A stretch of DNA of 64,000 nt from Winogradskyella arenosi (GTDB lineage Bacteria; Bacteroidota; Bacteroidia; Flavobacteriales; Flavobacteriaceae): positions 124,001 through 188,000 of the forward strand of contig NZ_QPJO01000005.1 of the NCBI RefSeq assembly GCF_003337305.1, written 5' to 3'. Position numbers and translations under genes: made by a program. The notes under the pieces were generated by a model. The model was given only the letters and a program-made list of their open reading frames with translations, had not been told where the DNA came from and ran no database searches. Shown in pieces: positions 15,359 to 25,720 of this stretch. The stretch's first letter is position 1. Each line of letters opens with the position of its first letter.

Positions 15359-17692
15359 TTAGCTTTTAGCTCCATAACCGTAGTTATAGCCATAGTTATA
15401 ACCGTAACCGTAGGATTTATTAGCCTCCACACTATTCAATACATAAGCCATATTTTTGAGCTTACCCGATTCATTTAACTCTTTAGAATAGTTTAAGAGG
15501 TTTTTCTCGGTATAATTGGCTCTCACTAAATACATAGTGGCATCGGCTAATTTAGAAATTAGCATGGTATCCGTAACTAAAATGGTCGGTGCTGTATCAA
15601 CAATGATATAATCGTACTCTGATTTAGCTTCCTCTAATAATTGTTCAAAACGCCCATTAGTAAGAAGACTAGCTGGATTTGGTGGTATGCTTCCAGATAA
15701 AATTATATCGTGATTAGGGTGATTTTTAAACCCTTTAATTATGGCATCTTTCCAATTAAAGTTTTCATCATGCAGATAATTGGTTAGACCAAGCCTATGT
15801 TTATCTTCATTAATTTGGTTATGAATTTGAGGGTTTCTTAAATCCGCCCCAATCAATAAGACCTTTTTATTTATACTCGATAAGGAGAGTGATAAATTAA
15901 TACTCACATGGGTTTTACCTTCGCCTTTAATGGTTGAGGTACAAAACACCACACGGCCTTTATTGTTAGAGTGTAAAGGCAAAATATAATCGACATTAGA
16001 ACTTAAAATTCGAAAAGCCTCCGCTTGCATTGAATTGTCTTCAGGATTGCTAAATATTAACTGATCCCCTTTTAGTTTAGGCAATTCTCCAACGATTGGG
16101 ACTTTAGCATTTCGTTCTACAATATCCTCTTTTCCTTTAATCTTAGTGTCTAATAATAGGATTACATAAATAACCCCAAAAGGAATCGCTAGACCAGCCA
16201 ATAAGCCCATGATATAAATACTCTTAGAATTTGGCGAAATCGGTACATGTTGCGAAATTGCATACTCTACAACTTTAATGGAAGGCTCTGTAATGGCTAG
16301 ATTAATCGCCGCTTCTTCGCGTTTTTGTAATAAGAACAAATATAAGCTCTGCTTAATTTCACGCTGTCTCGTGATGTCTGTAATGATTTTTTCTTTGGCC
16401 GGCAAATTATAAACCTTAGCGGCAAATTTTCGGTTTTTACGACTTAGCTGTGCTTTAGAGGCTATTAGTTGTTTTGTATAAGACTCGATAGAAGCAAAAA
16501 TATTAGATTTTATATCTTCTAATTTTCCATTCAAGAGAACTACATTAGGGTTGTTCACCCCTCCACTAGTAAGTAAATTATCACGCTCTAAGACTAAAGC
16601 ATTGTAGTTATCCACTAAACCATTAATACTGGTACTTGACAAACCTATATTGGCAGGCAATAAGTCAGATTTAGCATTGGGTTGTCTTAACGTCTCACCT
16701 AGTAGATTTGATAACATTAGTTGCTTTTCAAGCTCGAACAATTCTTGCTCCGATAAGGTACGTTGGCTAAGTCCCAACTCCGCGTCAGTTTCTAAGGTAA
16801 GAATATCATTCTTTTGCTTATAATCTTGAATTCCCACCTCAATAGAATCTAATTCTTTTGCGAGTAAGTCAAAACGCTCGTCTATAAAATCAATAGTACG
16901 TCTCGAAATTTCTTGACGGTCATTAATACCATCTTCATTAAATACATCGATCAGTGTGTTTAAAATACGCTCATTCTTCTCTTTACTTTGACTTGTAAAA
17001 CTAAGCTGCAATAAATCACTGTTGCCTAAAACGCTCACGTCTACCCCTGCTTTGACACTCCCTGAAACTGCCGAAATTGGTAAAATCTCAACAATATAGA
17101 CCTTATCTTCAGCCTCTTTAAAATTAAAATTCTGAGGTAAATTTAGCTCAAAAGGTAAATTATGATTCGTCTTAGTCGTATCAAAGTTTGGAAAAATCAA
17201 ACTTTCATCAGAGTTATTTACTGCAATTTCAAAAGCCGATGGCTTTACCTCAATACGGTAAGACGTTGCCTTAGTAATACTATCATTATGTAGGGTCTTC
17301 AGAATTTGAAAAGGAAGTTGACTAACCTCTGTCGTTAAGACATTGCCTTCTACAAAAAACCGCATGGTAAGGTCTAATTGATCTACAACAGCCTCACTTA
17401 TACGTCTAGATTTAATGACTTCTATTTCATTTTCAAGATTAATATTAGACCGGTTAAAAACAAACGCTGCCGATGGCAATTCTAAACCTTTGGTTTTATT
17501 TAATATTTTTATTTTAGCACTAGAATTATAAATCTTAGGCGTATATCGTAAATACAAGACAGCTCCTGTCAAAGTAATAACCACACCTAAAACAAACCAA
17601 TACCAGTACTTCAGGTATTTGTAAACTTCATTTTTAATCGTCTCCCCTTGATCATTAGGTTTTAGATTGTAGCTATCTTGTAATGGACTCAT
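15359..17692 (-). CDS. wzc: polysaccharide co-polymerase / tyrosine autokinase
   Basis: Wzc controls chain length and export of capsule-type polysaccharide by cycles of tyrosine autophosphorylation. The 777-residue protein has an N-terminal Wzz domain with a first membrane segment (about 33-52), a long periplasmic region with coiled coil, a second membrane segment (about 505-530), and a cytoplasmic BY-kinase domain. The kinase shows Walker A (IKGEGKTHVSINLSLSL), Walker A' (LLIGADLRNP) and Walker B (YIIVDTAPT). The last 17 residues form a Tyr-Gly-Asn-rich tail, the autophosphorylation cluster. The gene is one base from wza. No Wzb-type phosphatase is seen in this window. Confidence 0.95.
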   Translation of the reverse strand: MSPLQDSYNLKPNDQGETIKNEVYKYLKYWYWFVLGVVITLTGAVLYLRYTPKIYNSSAKIKILNKTKGLELPSAAFVFNRSNINLENEIEVIKSRRISEAVVDQLDLTMRFFVEGNVLTTEVSQLPFQILKTLHNDSITKATSYRIEVKPSAFEIAVNNSDESLIFPNFDTTKTNHNLPFELNLPQNFNFKEAEDKVYIVEILPISAVSGSVKAGVDVSVLGNSDLLQLSFTSQSKEKNERILNTLIDVFNEDGINDRQEISRRTIDFIDERFDLLAKELDSIEVGIQDYKQKNDILTLETDAELGLSQRTLSEQELFELEKQLMLSNLLGETLRQPNAKSDLLPANIGLSSTSINGLVDNYNALVLERDNLLTSGGVNNPNVVLLNGKLEDIKSNIFASIESYTKQLIASKAQLSRKNRKFAAKVYNLPAKEKIITDITRQREIKQSLYLFLLQKREEAAINLAITEPSIKVVEYAISQHVPISPNSKSIYIMGLLAGLAIPFGVIYVILLLDTKIKGKEDIVERNAKVPIVGELPKLKGDQLIFSNPEDNSMQAEAFRILSSNVDYILPLHSNNKGRVVFCTSTIKGEGKTHVSINLSLSLSSINKKVLLIGADLRNPQIHNQINEDKHRLGLTNYLHDENFNWKDAIIKGFKNHPNHDIILSGSIPPNPASLLTNGRFEQLLEEAKSEYDYIIVDTAPTILVTDTMLISKLADATMYLVRANYTEKNLLNYSKELNESGKLKNMAYVLNSVEANKSYGYGYNYGYNYGYGAKS

Positions 17693-17693
17693 A

Positions 17694-18452
17694 TTATTTT
17701 GTAATTATAAGGACGGTGGATAATACAATTGAAAATACGGATAAAAACGTCCCTACATTCCCGACGAAACCAGCACTTTTAACCTTAGGATTATTAGGAT
17801 TAACAACAATCATGTCATTAGGCTTTACATAATAAAAATCACTATCTAACCACTCCGAGCCAGTTAAGTCTATATGTGTAATTTTTCGAATGCCATTATC
17901 ATCTCTCATAATCAAAACATCCTCACGTTTTCCATTTATCGTTAAATCTCCGGCATACCCTAAAGCTTGTAATAAGGTAATATTTTGCTCTGTAAAATTA
18001 AAGGTTCCTGGTTGTTTTACCTCGCCTAGTACGGTAACTTTAGCATTTACTAAACGCACATCCACAGACGGATTTTTTAAATGCCCCTCGTTTTGCAATT
18101 TACTTTTTAGAAATTCTGCAAATTCTTGAGTTGTTAGTTCTGCCACCGATAACACCCCTAAAACAGGAAAATTAATCGTCAGGTTTTCCGATACTAAGTA
18201 ACCATCCAATTGCATCAAATCGATACTCGAATTTCCAGAATTACTCGACGCCTTATTATAGGGCACTGCAGACTCTTGGATTAAAGCACTAATCGTAATG
18301 CGTAAGACATCATTAGGTTGAATGGGTGCATTGGTGTAAGTGATTGTAGTATTATTAAATTGTTCAGCATCTTGCATATATAAGATCTCTTTTTTAGAAG
18401 AACACGAACAGACTATAAGTAAACAACTAATAAAAAATAGTTTTTTGAGCAT
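17694..18452 (-). CDS. wza: outer membrane polysaccharide export lipoprotein
   Basis: Wza forms the outer membrane exit pore for surface polysaccharide and docks on Wzc. The 252-residue protein has a lipoprotein signal with Cys at residue 17 (lipobox VCSC), the Poly_export domain (PNDVLRITISALIQE, YLVSENLTINFPVLG) and an SLBB-type domain (VTVLGEVKQPGTFNF, TLLQALGYAGDLTINGKRE). Residues about 230-250 form a C-terminal hydrophobic segment, as in Bacteroidota homologues that are shorter than E. coli Wza (379). It has its own promoter box upstream and precedes wzc directly. Confidence 0.94.
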   Translation of the reverse strand: MLKKLFFISCLLIVCSCSSKKEILYMQDAEQFNNTTITYTNAPIQPNDVLRITISALIQESAVPYNKASSNSGNSSIDLMQLDGYLVSENLTINFPVLGVLSVAELTTQEFAEFLKSKLQNEGHLKNPSVDVRLVNAKVTVLGEVKQPGTFNFTEQNITLLQALGYAGDLTINGKREDVLIMRDDNGIRKITHIDLTGSEWLDSDFYYVKPNDMIVVNPNNPKVKSAGFVGNVGTFLSVFSIVLSTVLIITK

Positions 18453-18475
18453 GGTAAATTATTTTAACAAGACCA

Positions 18476-18503
18476 CAAATATAATGGTTTAAAGCGATTC
18501 AAA
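18476..18503 (-). promoter_or_regulatory. promoter of wza-wzc
   Basis: On the minus strand TATATTTG (complement of 18476-18483) is preceded by TTTG (complement of 18500-18503) at a spacing of 16 bases. It lies 24 bases upstream of wza and downstream of the wecA-like gene's stop, so wza-wzc can be transcribed separately from the rest of the locus. Confidence 0.55.
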
Positions 18504-18536
18504 AAGTATTAGCATTCGCAATAGGTCAACACTTTG

Positions 18537-19646
18537 TTAAGCGCCAAAAGTTTTTATCCCAGCTTTAAACCAATTATATAAAAAGTAAAGCGAATAGAGT
18601 ATGGTTCCACTTACCAGTAAGATGGCCAGTTGCCAATTAATGCCCCAATTTTTAAAGACAAAAGTTATACCTATAAGAACACAATTTGTAACTACAATAA
18701 TAGCCGTGGTTTGTCTATGCGAAAAACCTAGAAACAAAAAACGATGATGTAAGTGATTTCGATCGGCCACAAAAGGGCTTTTCTTATGAATCACCAAACG
18801 AATAAAAAATATACGCAAGGTATCAAGTAAAGGGAAAAATAAAAATGCCAAAACTAAAATTGGAGAAGAGTTGCTATATAACGCATTGCTTGATAATTCG
18901 GATGTATTAATAAAACGGATTGCTAATACAGCAATTAAAAAACCTAAAATCATAGATCCTGTATCCCCTAAAAACATTTTATTACGTTTAGAAAAATTTA
19001 AAAAGAGAAACGGGACTATAGCACCAATGATTGAAGCCGCTAAAACAACCATACTTATATCACGATATCGATAAAACACGTAGGCAAATGCCACAACAGC
19101 CATTAAAGCTAAAGTTCCTGCTAAACCATCAATACCATCAATTAAATTAAAGGCATTAATGATTAAGATGTATACAAATAGTGTAAACATTACCGATACC
19201 CAATACGGCATTATGTAAATCTCTAAAATTCCTGAAAGACTTGCTATACGCGTATTGGTAAAAAGGATAAGTAATCCGGCTGCCAACAATTGGCCTGTAA
19301 ATTTTTTCCGTGGCGACAGAATAAGAATATCATCTTTTAAACCTAAAAAGAACAATAAAGTAACACCACCTAAAATCAATAATAAGATTTTTGTATCTAA
19401 AACAGCACCTATAGTGGTCAAGGTGACTACAATCCCCAAATAAATACCAATTCCCCCTAGATTAGGCACACTACCTGAGTGGCTACTACGTCCTCCTGAA
19501 AAATCCATAAGGTTTTTAGATTTTGCTACATTTATTATAGCGGGAAAACTAGTACTAGAGACACAGAACGCGATGAGAATAGCTATTAAAATAAGCCAAC
19601 CTATATGATCTTGGGGAACAAAATTTTCGAGTAATTCTTTTACCAT
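18537..19646 (-). CDS. WecA/TagO-like undecaprenyl-phosphate glycosyl-1-phosphate transferase
   Basis: This integral membrane enzyme probably starts the repeat unit by moving a sugar phosphate (often GlcNAc or a related amino sugar) onto undecaprenyl phosphate. The 369 residues hold about ten or eleven membrane helices and the MraY/WecA signatures: GGRSSHSGSVPNLGG, the catalytic loop NAFNLIDGIDGLAGT, FLGDTGSMILGF and the DRNHLHHRFLFLGFSH His loop. It is the only initiating transferase I see in the locus. The exact sugar cannot be read from the sequence. Confidence 0.93.
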   Translation of the reverse strand: MVKELLENFVPQDHIGWLILIAILIAFCVSSTSFPAIINVAKSKNLMDFSGGRSSHSGSVPNLGGIGIYLGIVVTLTTIGAVLDTKILLLILGGVTLLFFLGLKDDILILSPRKKFTGQLLAAGLLILFTNTRIASLSGILEIYIMPYWVSVMFTLFVYILIINAFNLIDGIDGLAGTLALMAVVAFAYVFYRYRDISMVVLAASIIGAIVPFLFLNFSKRNKMFLGDTGSMILGFLIAVLAIRFINTSELSSNALYSNSSPILVLAFLFFPLLDTLRIFFIRLVIHKKSPFVADRNHLHHRFLFLGFSHRQTTAIIVVTNCVLIGITFVFKNWGINWQLAILLVSGTILYSLYFLYNWFKAGIKTFGA

Positions 19647-19735
19647 TGGTATAATTCTACTTAATTTCCGGCAAATATCTGTTAATTTTTTGAAACCTAA
19701 GTCATTTTATTGTAATGATATTTAACACTTTATAC

Positions 19736-20485
19736 TTAAGTTTTAAATTGCTTGAATTTACTTACATTTTTTTGCAAAATAGTGAGCCAACCCCCTGTTT
19801 TATTATCCTTTACAGCACGATAATCTTCTTTTGATTTTTGAATGATATTTTTCAAACTTTTATTACTAGCCCCCCCTACTCTCATTTTAACAATCGTCTT
19901 AGGAAGGTAGAAAAATCTCAAATCTTTCTGTTTAAAGATACGCAAAATAAAATCATAATCTGCCGCTATTTTAAACTTGATATTAAATGCTCCAAAGGTA
20001 TCATAAACCTGCTTTTTAACATAAAGCGTTGGGTGGGCTGGCATCCACCCCTTTTTTAAGAGTTCAGGATTGAAAGGTTGACTAATCCAATTTCGAATAA
20101 TTTTATTGGTATTCTCTAAGGCTACATAGTGTAAATCACCATACACCCCATCAACGCCTTGTTTTTTAAAAACTTCAACAATAGAGGCTATAACCTGTGT
20201 ATCTGCCAAAAAATCATCAGAATGTACAAAACCAACAATTTCACCTTTTGCTTTTTTCACGCCTTTATTTAAGGCATCGTAAATGCCATGATCGGGTTCT
20301 GAGCTTAAGGTAATGTTATCATGTTTTTTTGCTGCTGCTTCAAGCTTTGTTAGCGTTTCTTGATTAGATCCACCATCTATGATGATGTATTCGATATCCG
20401 GATACGTCTGATTAAGCACCGAGGACATACAATCTTCAATCGTTTTTTCATTATTATATACCGCGGTAATAATGGAGACTTTCAT
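19736..20485 (-). CDS. GT2 glycosyltransferase
   Basis: The 249-residue soluble GT-A enzyme opens with VSIITAVYNNEKTIEDC and has IIIDGGSNQET, EPDHGIYDALNKGVKKA and the DxD-type metal site VHSDD. The pattern GIYDALNKG followed by a Gly-Asp-rich loop is typical of WcaA-like transferases that add hexoses to lipid-linked repeat units. It abuts the WcaF-like acetyltransferase gene with no gap (the two are adjacent), so both belong to one transcription unit. Donor and acceptor are unknown. Confidence 0.9.
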   Translation of the reverse strand: MKVSIITAVYNNEKTIEDCMSSVLNQTYPDIEYIIIDGGSNQETLTKLEAAAKKHDNITLSSEPDHGIYDALNKGVKKAKGEIVGFVHSDDFLADTQVIASIVEVFKKQGVDGVYGDLHYVALENTNKIIRNWISQPFNPELLKKGWMPAHPTLYVKKQVYDTFGAFNIKFKIAADYDFILRIFKQKDLRFFYLPKTIVKMRVGGASNKSLKNIIQKSKEDYRAVKDNKTGGWLTILQKNVSKFKQFKT

Positions 20486-21037
20486 TTAAGGCATTTTAAT
20501 TTGACGTGATTTTACTTTTACAGCCGGATTTCCGCTATAAATACTATAAGGGTCTAAGTTTTTAGTAGCGACAGCCCCCAAACTGAGTACCGCGTGACTC
20601 TCTAAGGTTACCCCAGGTGCCACACTAGCTTTGGCCCCTACCCAACTCCCTTCTTTTAAGTGAATAGGAGCTGTAAACAAATCAAAACTTGTGGTTTTAT
20701 AATTGTGGTTCCCACAGAGCAATAATGCTCCCTGTGATACACAAACATGATCTTCTATGGTCACCTTATCTAAATTATCGATCCAAACGGATTCTCCTAT
20801 CCAACAATGGTTACCAATCTGTAACTTCCAAGGGTATTTTATAGTCACTCTTGGTTTAATAACAACTCCTGTTCCTATTTTAGCACCAAATTGCCGTAAT
20901 AAAAATACTTTAAGCCCTGATGAAACATTCCAGCCTAGCTCAAAAAAAAAGCAACTGATATAATACCACAGAACGCGTTTTAATTTTGAACCAGGATTAT
21001 ACCAACTATTGTCGTATTTTGATAAATCTGTTCTCAA
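20486..21037 (-). CDS. WcaF-like O-acetyltransferase (left-handed beta helix)
   Basis: The 183-residue protein is a hexapeptide-repeat acyltransferase. It resembles the colanic acid acetyltransferase WcaF in its opening (DLSKYDNSWYNPGSKLKR) and the run GTGVVIKPRVTIKYPWKLQI, GNHCWIGESVWIDNL, VCVSQGALLLCGNHNY and SWVGAKASVAPGV. The catalytic His is probably the one in CGNHNY. It likely adds acetyl groups from acetyl-CoA to a sugar of the repeat unit. It sits between a GT2 gene and the UDP-xylose synthase gene. Confidence 0.9.
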   Translation of the reverse strand: MRTDLSKYDNSWYNPGSKLKRVLWYYISCFFFELGWNVSSGLKVFLLRQFGAKIGTGVVIKPRVTIKYPWKLQIGNHCWIGESVWIDNLDKVTIEDHVCVSQGALLLCGNHNYKTTSFDLFTAPIHLKEGSWVGAKASVAPGVTLESHAVLSLGAVATKNLDPYSIYSGNPAVKVKSRQIKMP

Positions 21038-21053
21038 AGCTTAAAATTATATA

Positions 21054-22004
21054 TTAGGCTTTATTAGATTTAATTAAGCCATCAAAATAATTAATTGTTT
21101 TTCCTAAGCCTTCTTTTAAATGCACTTTAGGCTCCCAACCATTTAATTCTTTCTTTGCTAAATCGATAACGGGTTGACGTTGCATCGGATCATCTTGTGG
21201 TAACGGTAAATGGATAATTTTAGACTTCGAATTTGTTAATTCAATAACTAATTCTGCGAGTTCTAACATGGTAAACTCCACAGGATTCCCAATATTAACA
21301 GGCCCTACAAAACCATCACGACTCCCCATCATACGAATTGTTCCTTCCACCAAATCATCAACATACTGAAAACTTCGTGTTTGAGTCCCTTCACCAAAGA
21401 TTGTAATATCATCGCCTTTTAGAGCTTGCATTATAAAATTAGAAACCACACGTCCATCTTGAGGGTGCATTCGCGGTCCATAAGTATTAAAAATTCTAAT
21501 AATTTTAATATCTACCTCATTTTGTGTGTGATAATCCATAAATAGCGTTTCCGCACAACGCTTCCCTTCATCGTAACAAGAGCGCAAGCCTATAGGATTT
21601 ACATTTCCCCAATAGCTTTCTGGTTGTGGATGTACACTCGGATCGCCGTACACCTCGCTTGTTGAAGCTTGCAATATTTTTGCCCCTACACGTTTGGCTA
21701 AACCAAGCATATTAATAGCCCCCATCACAGAGGTTTTTATTGTTTTTATAGGATTATACTGGTAATGTACAGGCGATGCTGGACAAGCCATATTATAAAT
21801 TTCATCAACCTCAATCATATAAGGGTTAATAATATCATGACGCACCAATTCAAAATAATGATGATCCATAAGGTGTTCAATATTAGTTTTAGATCCCGTA
21901 AAATAATTATCCAGACAGACCACTTCATTCCCTTCGTTCAGTAAACGTTCGCATAAATGCGAGCCTACAAAACCGGCACCACCAGTGATTAAAATTCTCT
22001 TCAT
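21054..22004 (-). CDS. uxs: UDP-glucuronate decarboxylase (UDP-xylose synthase)
   Basis: This extended short-chain dehydrogenase converts UDP-glucuronate to UDP-xylose. The 316 residues show the Rossmann motif [23 protein letters not shown], the family-specific [29 protein letters not shown], the catalytic [11 protein letters not shown] (YxxxK), and [20 protein letters not shown]. These match UXS closely. It implies xylose, or a sugar derived from it, in the polysaccharide. The UDP-glucose dehydrogenase that makes its substrate is not in this window. Confidence 0.92.
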   Translation of the reverse strand: MKRILITGGAGFVGSHLCERLLNEGNEVVCLDNYFTGSKTNIEHLMDHHYFELVRHDIINPYMIEVDEIYNMACPASPVHYQYNPIKTIKTSVMGAINMLGLAKRVGAKILQASTSEVYGDPSVHPQPESYWGNVNPIGLRSCYDEGKRCAETLFMDYHTQNEVDIKIIRIFNTYGPRMHPQDGRVVSNFIMQALKGDDITIFGEGTQTRSFQYVDDLVEGTIRMMGSRDGFVGPVNIGNPVEFTMLELAELVIELTNSKSKIIHLPLPQDDPMQRQPVIDLAKKELNGWEPKVHLKEGLGKTINYFDGLIKSNKA

Positions 22005-22008
22005 GAAA

Positions 22009-23169
22009 TTATTTAATATTCTCGTTCAAAAATAAGGCTTTATTTTGTTCTATTAACTCTGGATTTTCTATAAATTCATTTGCATAAATATATGACCGGT
22101 TCGACCATTTATTATATTCTAGTTCAGACATTTCACAAAACTTCTCTATAACCTTTACAAAACCATTTTCTTTTTCGAGAGGTACATCATAACCAAGCTC
22201 TTTAAGTTCCAAGTTAAGCCACGGTGTTTGGTCTGATATAATAACAGGACAACCATTCTGCCAAGACTCCATGATAACATGTCCAAAATTTTCGCCATAG
22301 GTAGGTAAAAATAGTACGTGTTCTGTTTTTAACAGCTCTGATAATTTATGATTAGGCACAGCCCCCAAATAATTGACACTAATATGCTCTGGCATTTTAT
22401 CTATCAGTTTCAAACATTTTTCCCAATACATTTTATCTTCTATTGGTCCAATAATAGAATACCTAACCTTAAACTCAGGTTTTATTTTTAAAAGCGCTTC
22501 AAGTGCGCCAAATAAATTTTTTTTAATAGCAATTCTAGAGAGATAAAACAAATGAATTTGATTCGCATTTTTTTTCTTTTCAATAAGAGCATCCGTTCTT
22601 ATTGAGGATAAATTGGGTGCTAAAAGTATACGACGTCTTATACCAAAATGTTCTATAATTTCATTTTTTTCACTTTCGGCTGTTGCATGCCACACAACTT
22701 TTTTATGAAGTCCCATAAATCTGAATAATTTCAGAAACAAAATCTTTTTTAACGGCTTTATAGCTAAAGCTCCTTTGCCGAGCATTCCTCTTGTTGCCAA
22801 TACACGTTTTATTGGTTTATTACGTAAAAGCCAAAATGGCAAAAGTGTGTATTTTACAGAAAATAGCGAATTAAAGTAAACAACATCAAATGAATTTTCA
22901 GATAAAATCTTTTTAAAAAATGACTGGTTTTGATGATTTGCATCTAGATACATGACTCGATAACCATTTTTATACACCCATACATTAACATCTTTAGTTT
23001 TTAAATTTAAAGTTTCTTCTAAATCTGTATTAGAAGTAATAATCGATATATCGAATTCATCCTTTAGTCTGTTTACCAAATTAGAGATCGACTGAATTGG
23101 CCCACCCGCCTTATAAGCAGGCAAATACCAATCTACAAAAATCCATAATTTTAATTTCTCATTAATCAT
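22009..23169 (-). CDS. GT4 glycosyltransferase
   Basis: The 386-residue GT-B protein has the N-terminal acceptor domain start [20 protein letters not shown] and the C-terminal donor-binding signature [20 protein letters not shown] with the two conserved Glu residues of the E-x7-E motif. No membrane segment is evident. It is preceded by another GT4 gene and followed closely (4 bases) by uxs, so it belongs to the same operon. Sugar specificity is unknown. Confidence 0.9.
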   Translation of the reverse strand: MINEKLKLWIFVDWYLPAYKAGGPIQSISNLVNRLKDEFDISIITSNTDLEETLNLKTKDVNVWVYKNGYRVMYLDANHQNQSFFKKILSENSFDVVYFNSLFSVKYTLLPFWLLRNKPIKRVLATRGMLGKGALAIKPLKKILFLKLFRFMGLHKKVVWHATAESEKNEIIEHFGIRRRILLAPNLSSIRTDALIEKKKNANQIHLFYLSRIAIKKNLFGALEALLKIKPEFKVRYSIIGPIEDKMYWEKCLKLIDKMPEHISVNYLGAVPNHKLSELLKTEHVLFLPTYGENFGHVIMESWQNGCPVIISDQTPWLNLELKELGYDVPLEKENGFVKVIEKFCEMSELEYNKWSNRSYIYANEFIENPELIEQNKALFLNENIK

Positions 23170-23197
23170 AACAACACGACCCTTCTTATATTACATA

Positions 23198-24211
23198 TTA
23201 TTCTAAGTTCATCATATTTGATGTCCTACTTACTTCCTGATAAACATCCATATAGTGTTTCGCTACGGTTTCGATACTAAAACGCTCTACATTACGCAAA
23301 CCTTTTTGAATCAAAGTACGTCGTAAATTTTCATCTTCGATAATTTTAATAATCCCTCCTCTTATTTCATCTATACTATAAGGATTTACTAAGAGTGCGG
23401 TTTGAGCAGCTACTTCTTTCATGGCGCCTAAATTAGAAGTAATAACAGGCCTACCTATAGCTTGTGCTTCAATAATTGGCATTCCAAAACCTTCGTATGT
23501 TGATACAAAACATAAAAGGTGACAAGCCTTATACTCAGCTATAACATCCTGAATATCTAAATTAAATTTATAGGTTATCTCTATATTAAACTTTGCTGCT
23601 AAATCCTTTTGATCCTTAGTGGGATAACCAATTAAAACTACTTCACAAGGAATATCTTTTAAACTTTCTAAAACGCGACATAAATTTTTATTTGGTTTGG
23701 TACCTAATAACAAAATCTTAGGTTTACTTTGGTTAAAATGATATTCCCTAAATTCAAATAATGGATTCACAGGATTATACACCACCCTAATTTTATCTTT
23801 TGCAAAAGGAATGATTTTCACAAGTTCCTTTTTAGTAAATTCTGAAATTACAGTAATTCTGCCAACAAATAAAGCTGGTAACCAAAACCAAAACAATTTC
23901 AAATACATTTGTTTAATAAAAGAACCTTTTACAATAGAATTTACATCATGAATTGTTAGGATAGAATTTCTTCCTGTTACTATACCCATATACTGAACAT
24001 CTCCTGTAACGTGATAAATATTATTAGCTTCTTTATTAAAGAATCTCAAGTTTAACCAAAGTACTTTAGGACTTCCACCGGAAAAATTAAGATTTGAAAT
24101 TGATATCAGATATTTCAATCCTATATTTTGTGAAAGGTTTTCAAAAACACCTTCTATACTATTGTATTTAGGATCCCGTTTTCTGAATATAAAGCTTATG
24201 GTTTCTTTCAT
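23198..24211 (-). CDS. GT4 glycosyltransferase
   Basis: The 337-residue protein has the GT-B donor-site signature LLCFVSTYEGFGMPIIEAQ (E-x7-E) near residue 240 and the phosphate-binding KILLLGTKPNKNL segment. The N-terminal part contains IYHVTGDVQYMG and ILTIHDVNS, where the His residues are typical of mannosyl- or rhamnosyl-type GT4 enzymes. A 231-base AT-rich gap separates it from the polymerase gene upstream. Confidence 0.88.
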   Translation of the reverse strand: MKETISFIFRKRDPKYNSIEGVFENLSQNIGLKYLISISNLNFSGGSPKVLWLNLRFFNKEANNIYHVTGDVQYMGIVTGRNSILTIHDVNSIVKGSFIKQMYLKLFWFWLPALFVGRITVISEFTKKELVKIIPFAKDKIRVVYNPVNPLFEFREYHFNQSKPKILLLGTKPNKNLCRVLESLKDIPCEVVLIGYPTKDQKDLAAKFNIEITYKFNLDIQDVIAEYKACHLLCFVSTYEGFGMPIIEAQAIGRPVITSNLGAMKEVAAQTALLVNPYSIDEIRGGIIKIIEDENLRRTLIQKGLRNVERFSIETVAKHYMDVYQEVSRTSNMMNLE

Positions 24212-24442
24212 TTATCTAAATTCCATATATTAAGTTAGCTATATGAAAAGGAAAGGTTAATACCATCGACTATGACAAATAGTTGTTTAATACAAGTTAT
24301 AATTACTTATCAGATATATTAGCTTGTCTCCTACCTAATCTACGTGAATAATTTTTACACAGAAATTCTATACATTCTTAATTATTGTAGCCTAAATTTC
24401 AATATACTAATATATTGAAATTGCGAATTTCGTAAATTATAA

Positions 24443-25720
24443 TTAACGATTTTCTGCATTGACAAAGTGCAAATTTAAAACTTTCTTGGTAAACCATAGA
24501 AATAAAAAAACTAAAACTAATGATTTGACTAGGTGATTTAATACCACTACAAGTTCTGTTTCTGCTTTTACAACTTGAAAAAATATTAGCGGTAAGAAAA
24601 ACAATATTATAATGTTATTTTCAATTTTTTTAAACAAAAACAACCATACCCAACCTAATAAATACCCCCAAATACCCATAAAAAACATACCACCTACTTT
24701 TCCGTAATTAGCATAACCTTCTCCAAGCATACTCATACCCATTGAAGTAGAGCTACCTAACATAATACCAGTGTATTTTTCAAAATTCTCAACACCACCT
24801 GCAATCTTTTTATTAGGATTTAAAAAGCGCGGTAAAGCTGACGCTATTATTGCATCTTTTACTGTAGCTCCACCAGCATAAGCTTGTACTCTAGGTGTAT
24901 GGTCCATAATAGCACTAATAATCCACCCTTGATTCAAACGCACATTTAACTCTTCTTGTTCTTCAGTGTTTTTTGTTAGTCCACCAGAGAGACGTTTGCT
25001 TAAAATATCGATAAATAATGTGGTATAACTTCCGCTAAACCCTTGCCAAACCAATGTTCTATAATCAGATTTAACGGCCTGTATCATGGTGCTTATGAAA
25101 AAGCCAGTGATTAATATTATAATATTCAATTTGAATGAAGGCTTTGTCTTATAGGCCCAAAACATATAAAAAAATGTACTCCATAATATTAAATCATGAA
25201 ATAAAGCATTTTTTAATGAAGTAAACACTAATAATATAATAGCTAAAAAGAACACATACCGATGCCATTTCTTTTTTGAAAAAAATAAAAGTATTGCTCC
25301 TACAAATTTAAAATTGGCCAATAAAAAGAAAATAAATTTCAGTCCTCCTGGCGCTACTGACCTTATAATTTCTGATATAAAACCTACAGCGACTAAAATA
25401 ACGGCATAATTTGAATATTGATAAAATGTATCAATCGGAAATTGTTTCTTTTTTAACTTACTTAACCCAATAAATACAACAATCATCATCGTTAAATAAG
25501 CTGGTACTGCATATTGCATGTATTCTACTTCATCTACATACATATAATATTTAAAATGTTGAAAACTCGTCCTATATTCTATATAAGGTCCAACTATCCA
25601 TTGTAAACCAGCAATCAAGAGTAACAGTTCTAATATAGGAATAGAATTACCTAAGGCCTTTATAAACCTATAGCCTATATAACAAACAGTTATTATTCCT
25701 AGAAGTGACCAAAACATCAT
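24443..25720 (-). CDS. wzy: Wzy-like repeat-unit polymerase
   Basis: The 425-residue protein is strongly hydrophobic with about ten to twelve membrane helices and one large periplasmic loop between about residues 215 and 330, which contains many polar residues and a Pro-Arg-rich stretch (DHTPRVQAYAGGATVKD). That topology is that of O-antigen/capsule polymerases, which join undecaprenyl-linked repeat units. Primary sequence of Wzy proteins is poorly conserved, so the call rests on topology and on its place in a locus that otherwise lacks a polymerase. Confidence 0.75.
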   Translation of the reverse strand: MMFWSLLGIITVCYIGYRFIKALGNSIPILELLLLIAGLQWIVGPYIEYRTSFQHFKYYMYVDEVEYMQYAVPAYLTMMIVVFIGLSKLKKKQFPIDTFYQYSNYAVILVAVGFISEIIRSVAPGGLKFIFFLLANFKFVGAILLFFSKKKWHRYVFFLAIILLVFTSLKNALFHDLILWSTFFYMFWAYKTKPSFKLNIIILITGFFISTMIQAVKSDYRTLVWQGFSGSYTTLFIDILSKRLSGGLTKNTEEQEELNVRLNQGWIISAIMDHTPRVQAYAGGATVKDAIIASALPRFLNPNKKIAGGVENFEKYTGIMLGSSTSMGMSMLGEGYANYGKVGGMFFMGIWGYLLGWVWLFLFKKIENNIIILFFLPLIFFQVVKAETELVVVLNHLVKSLVLVFLFLWFTKKVLNLHFVNAENR

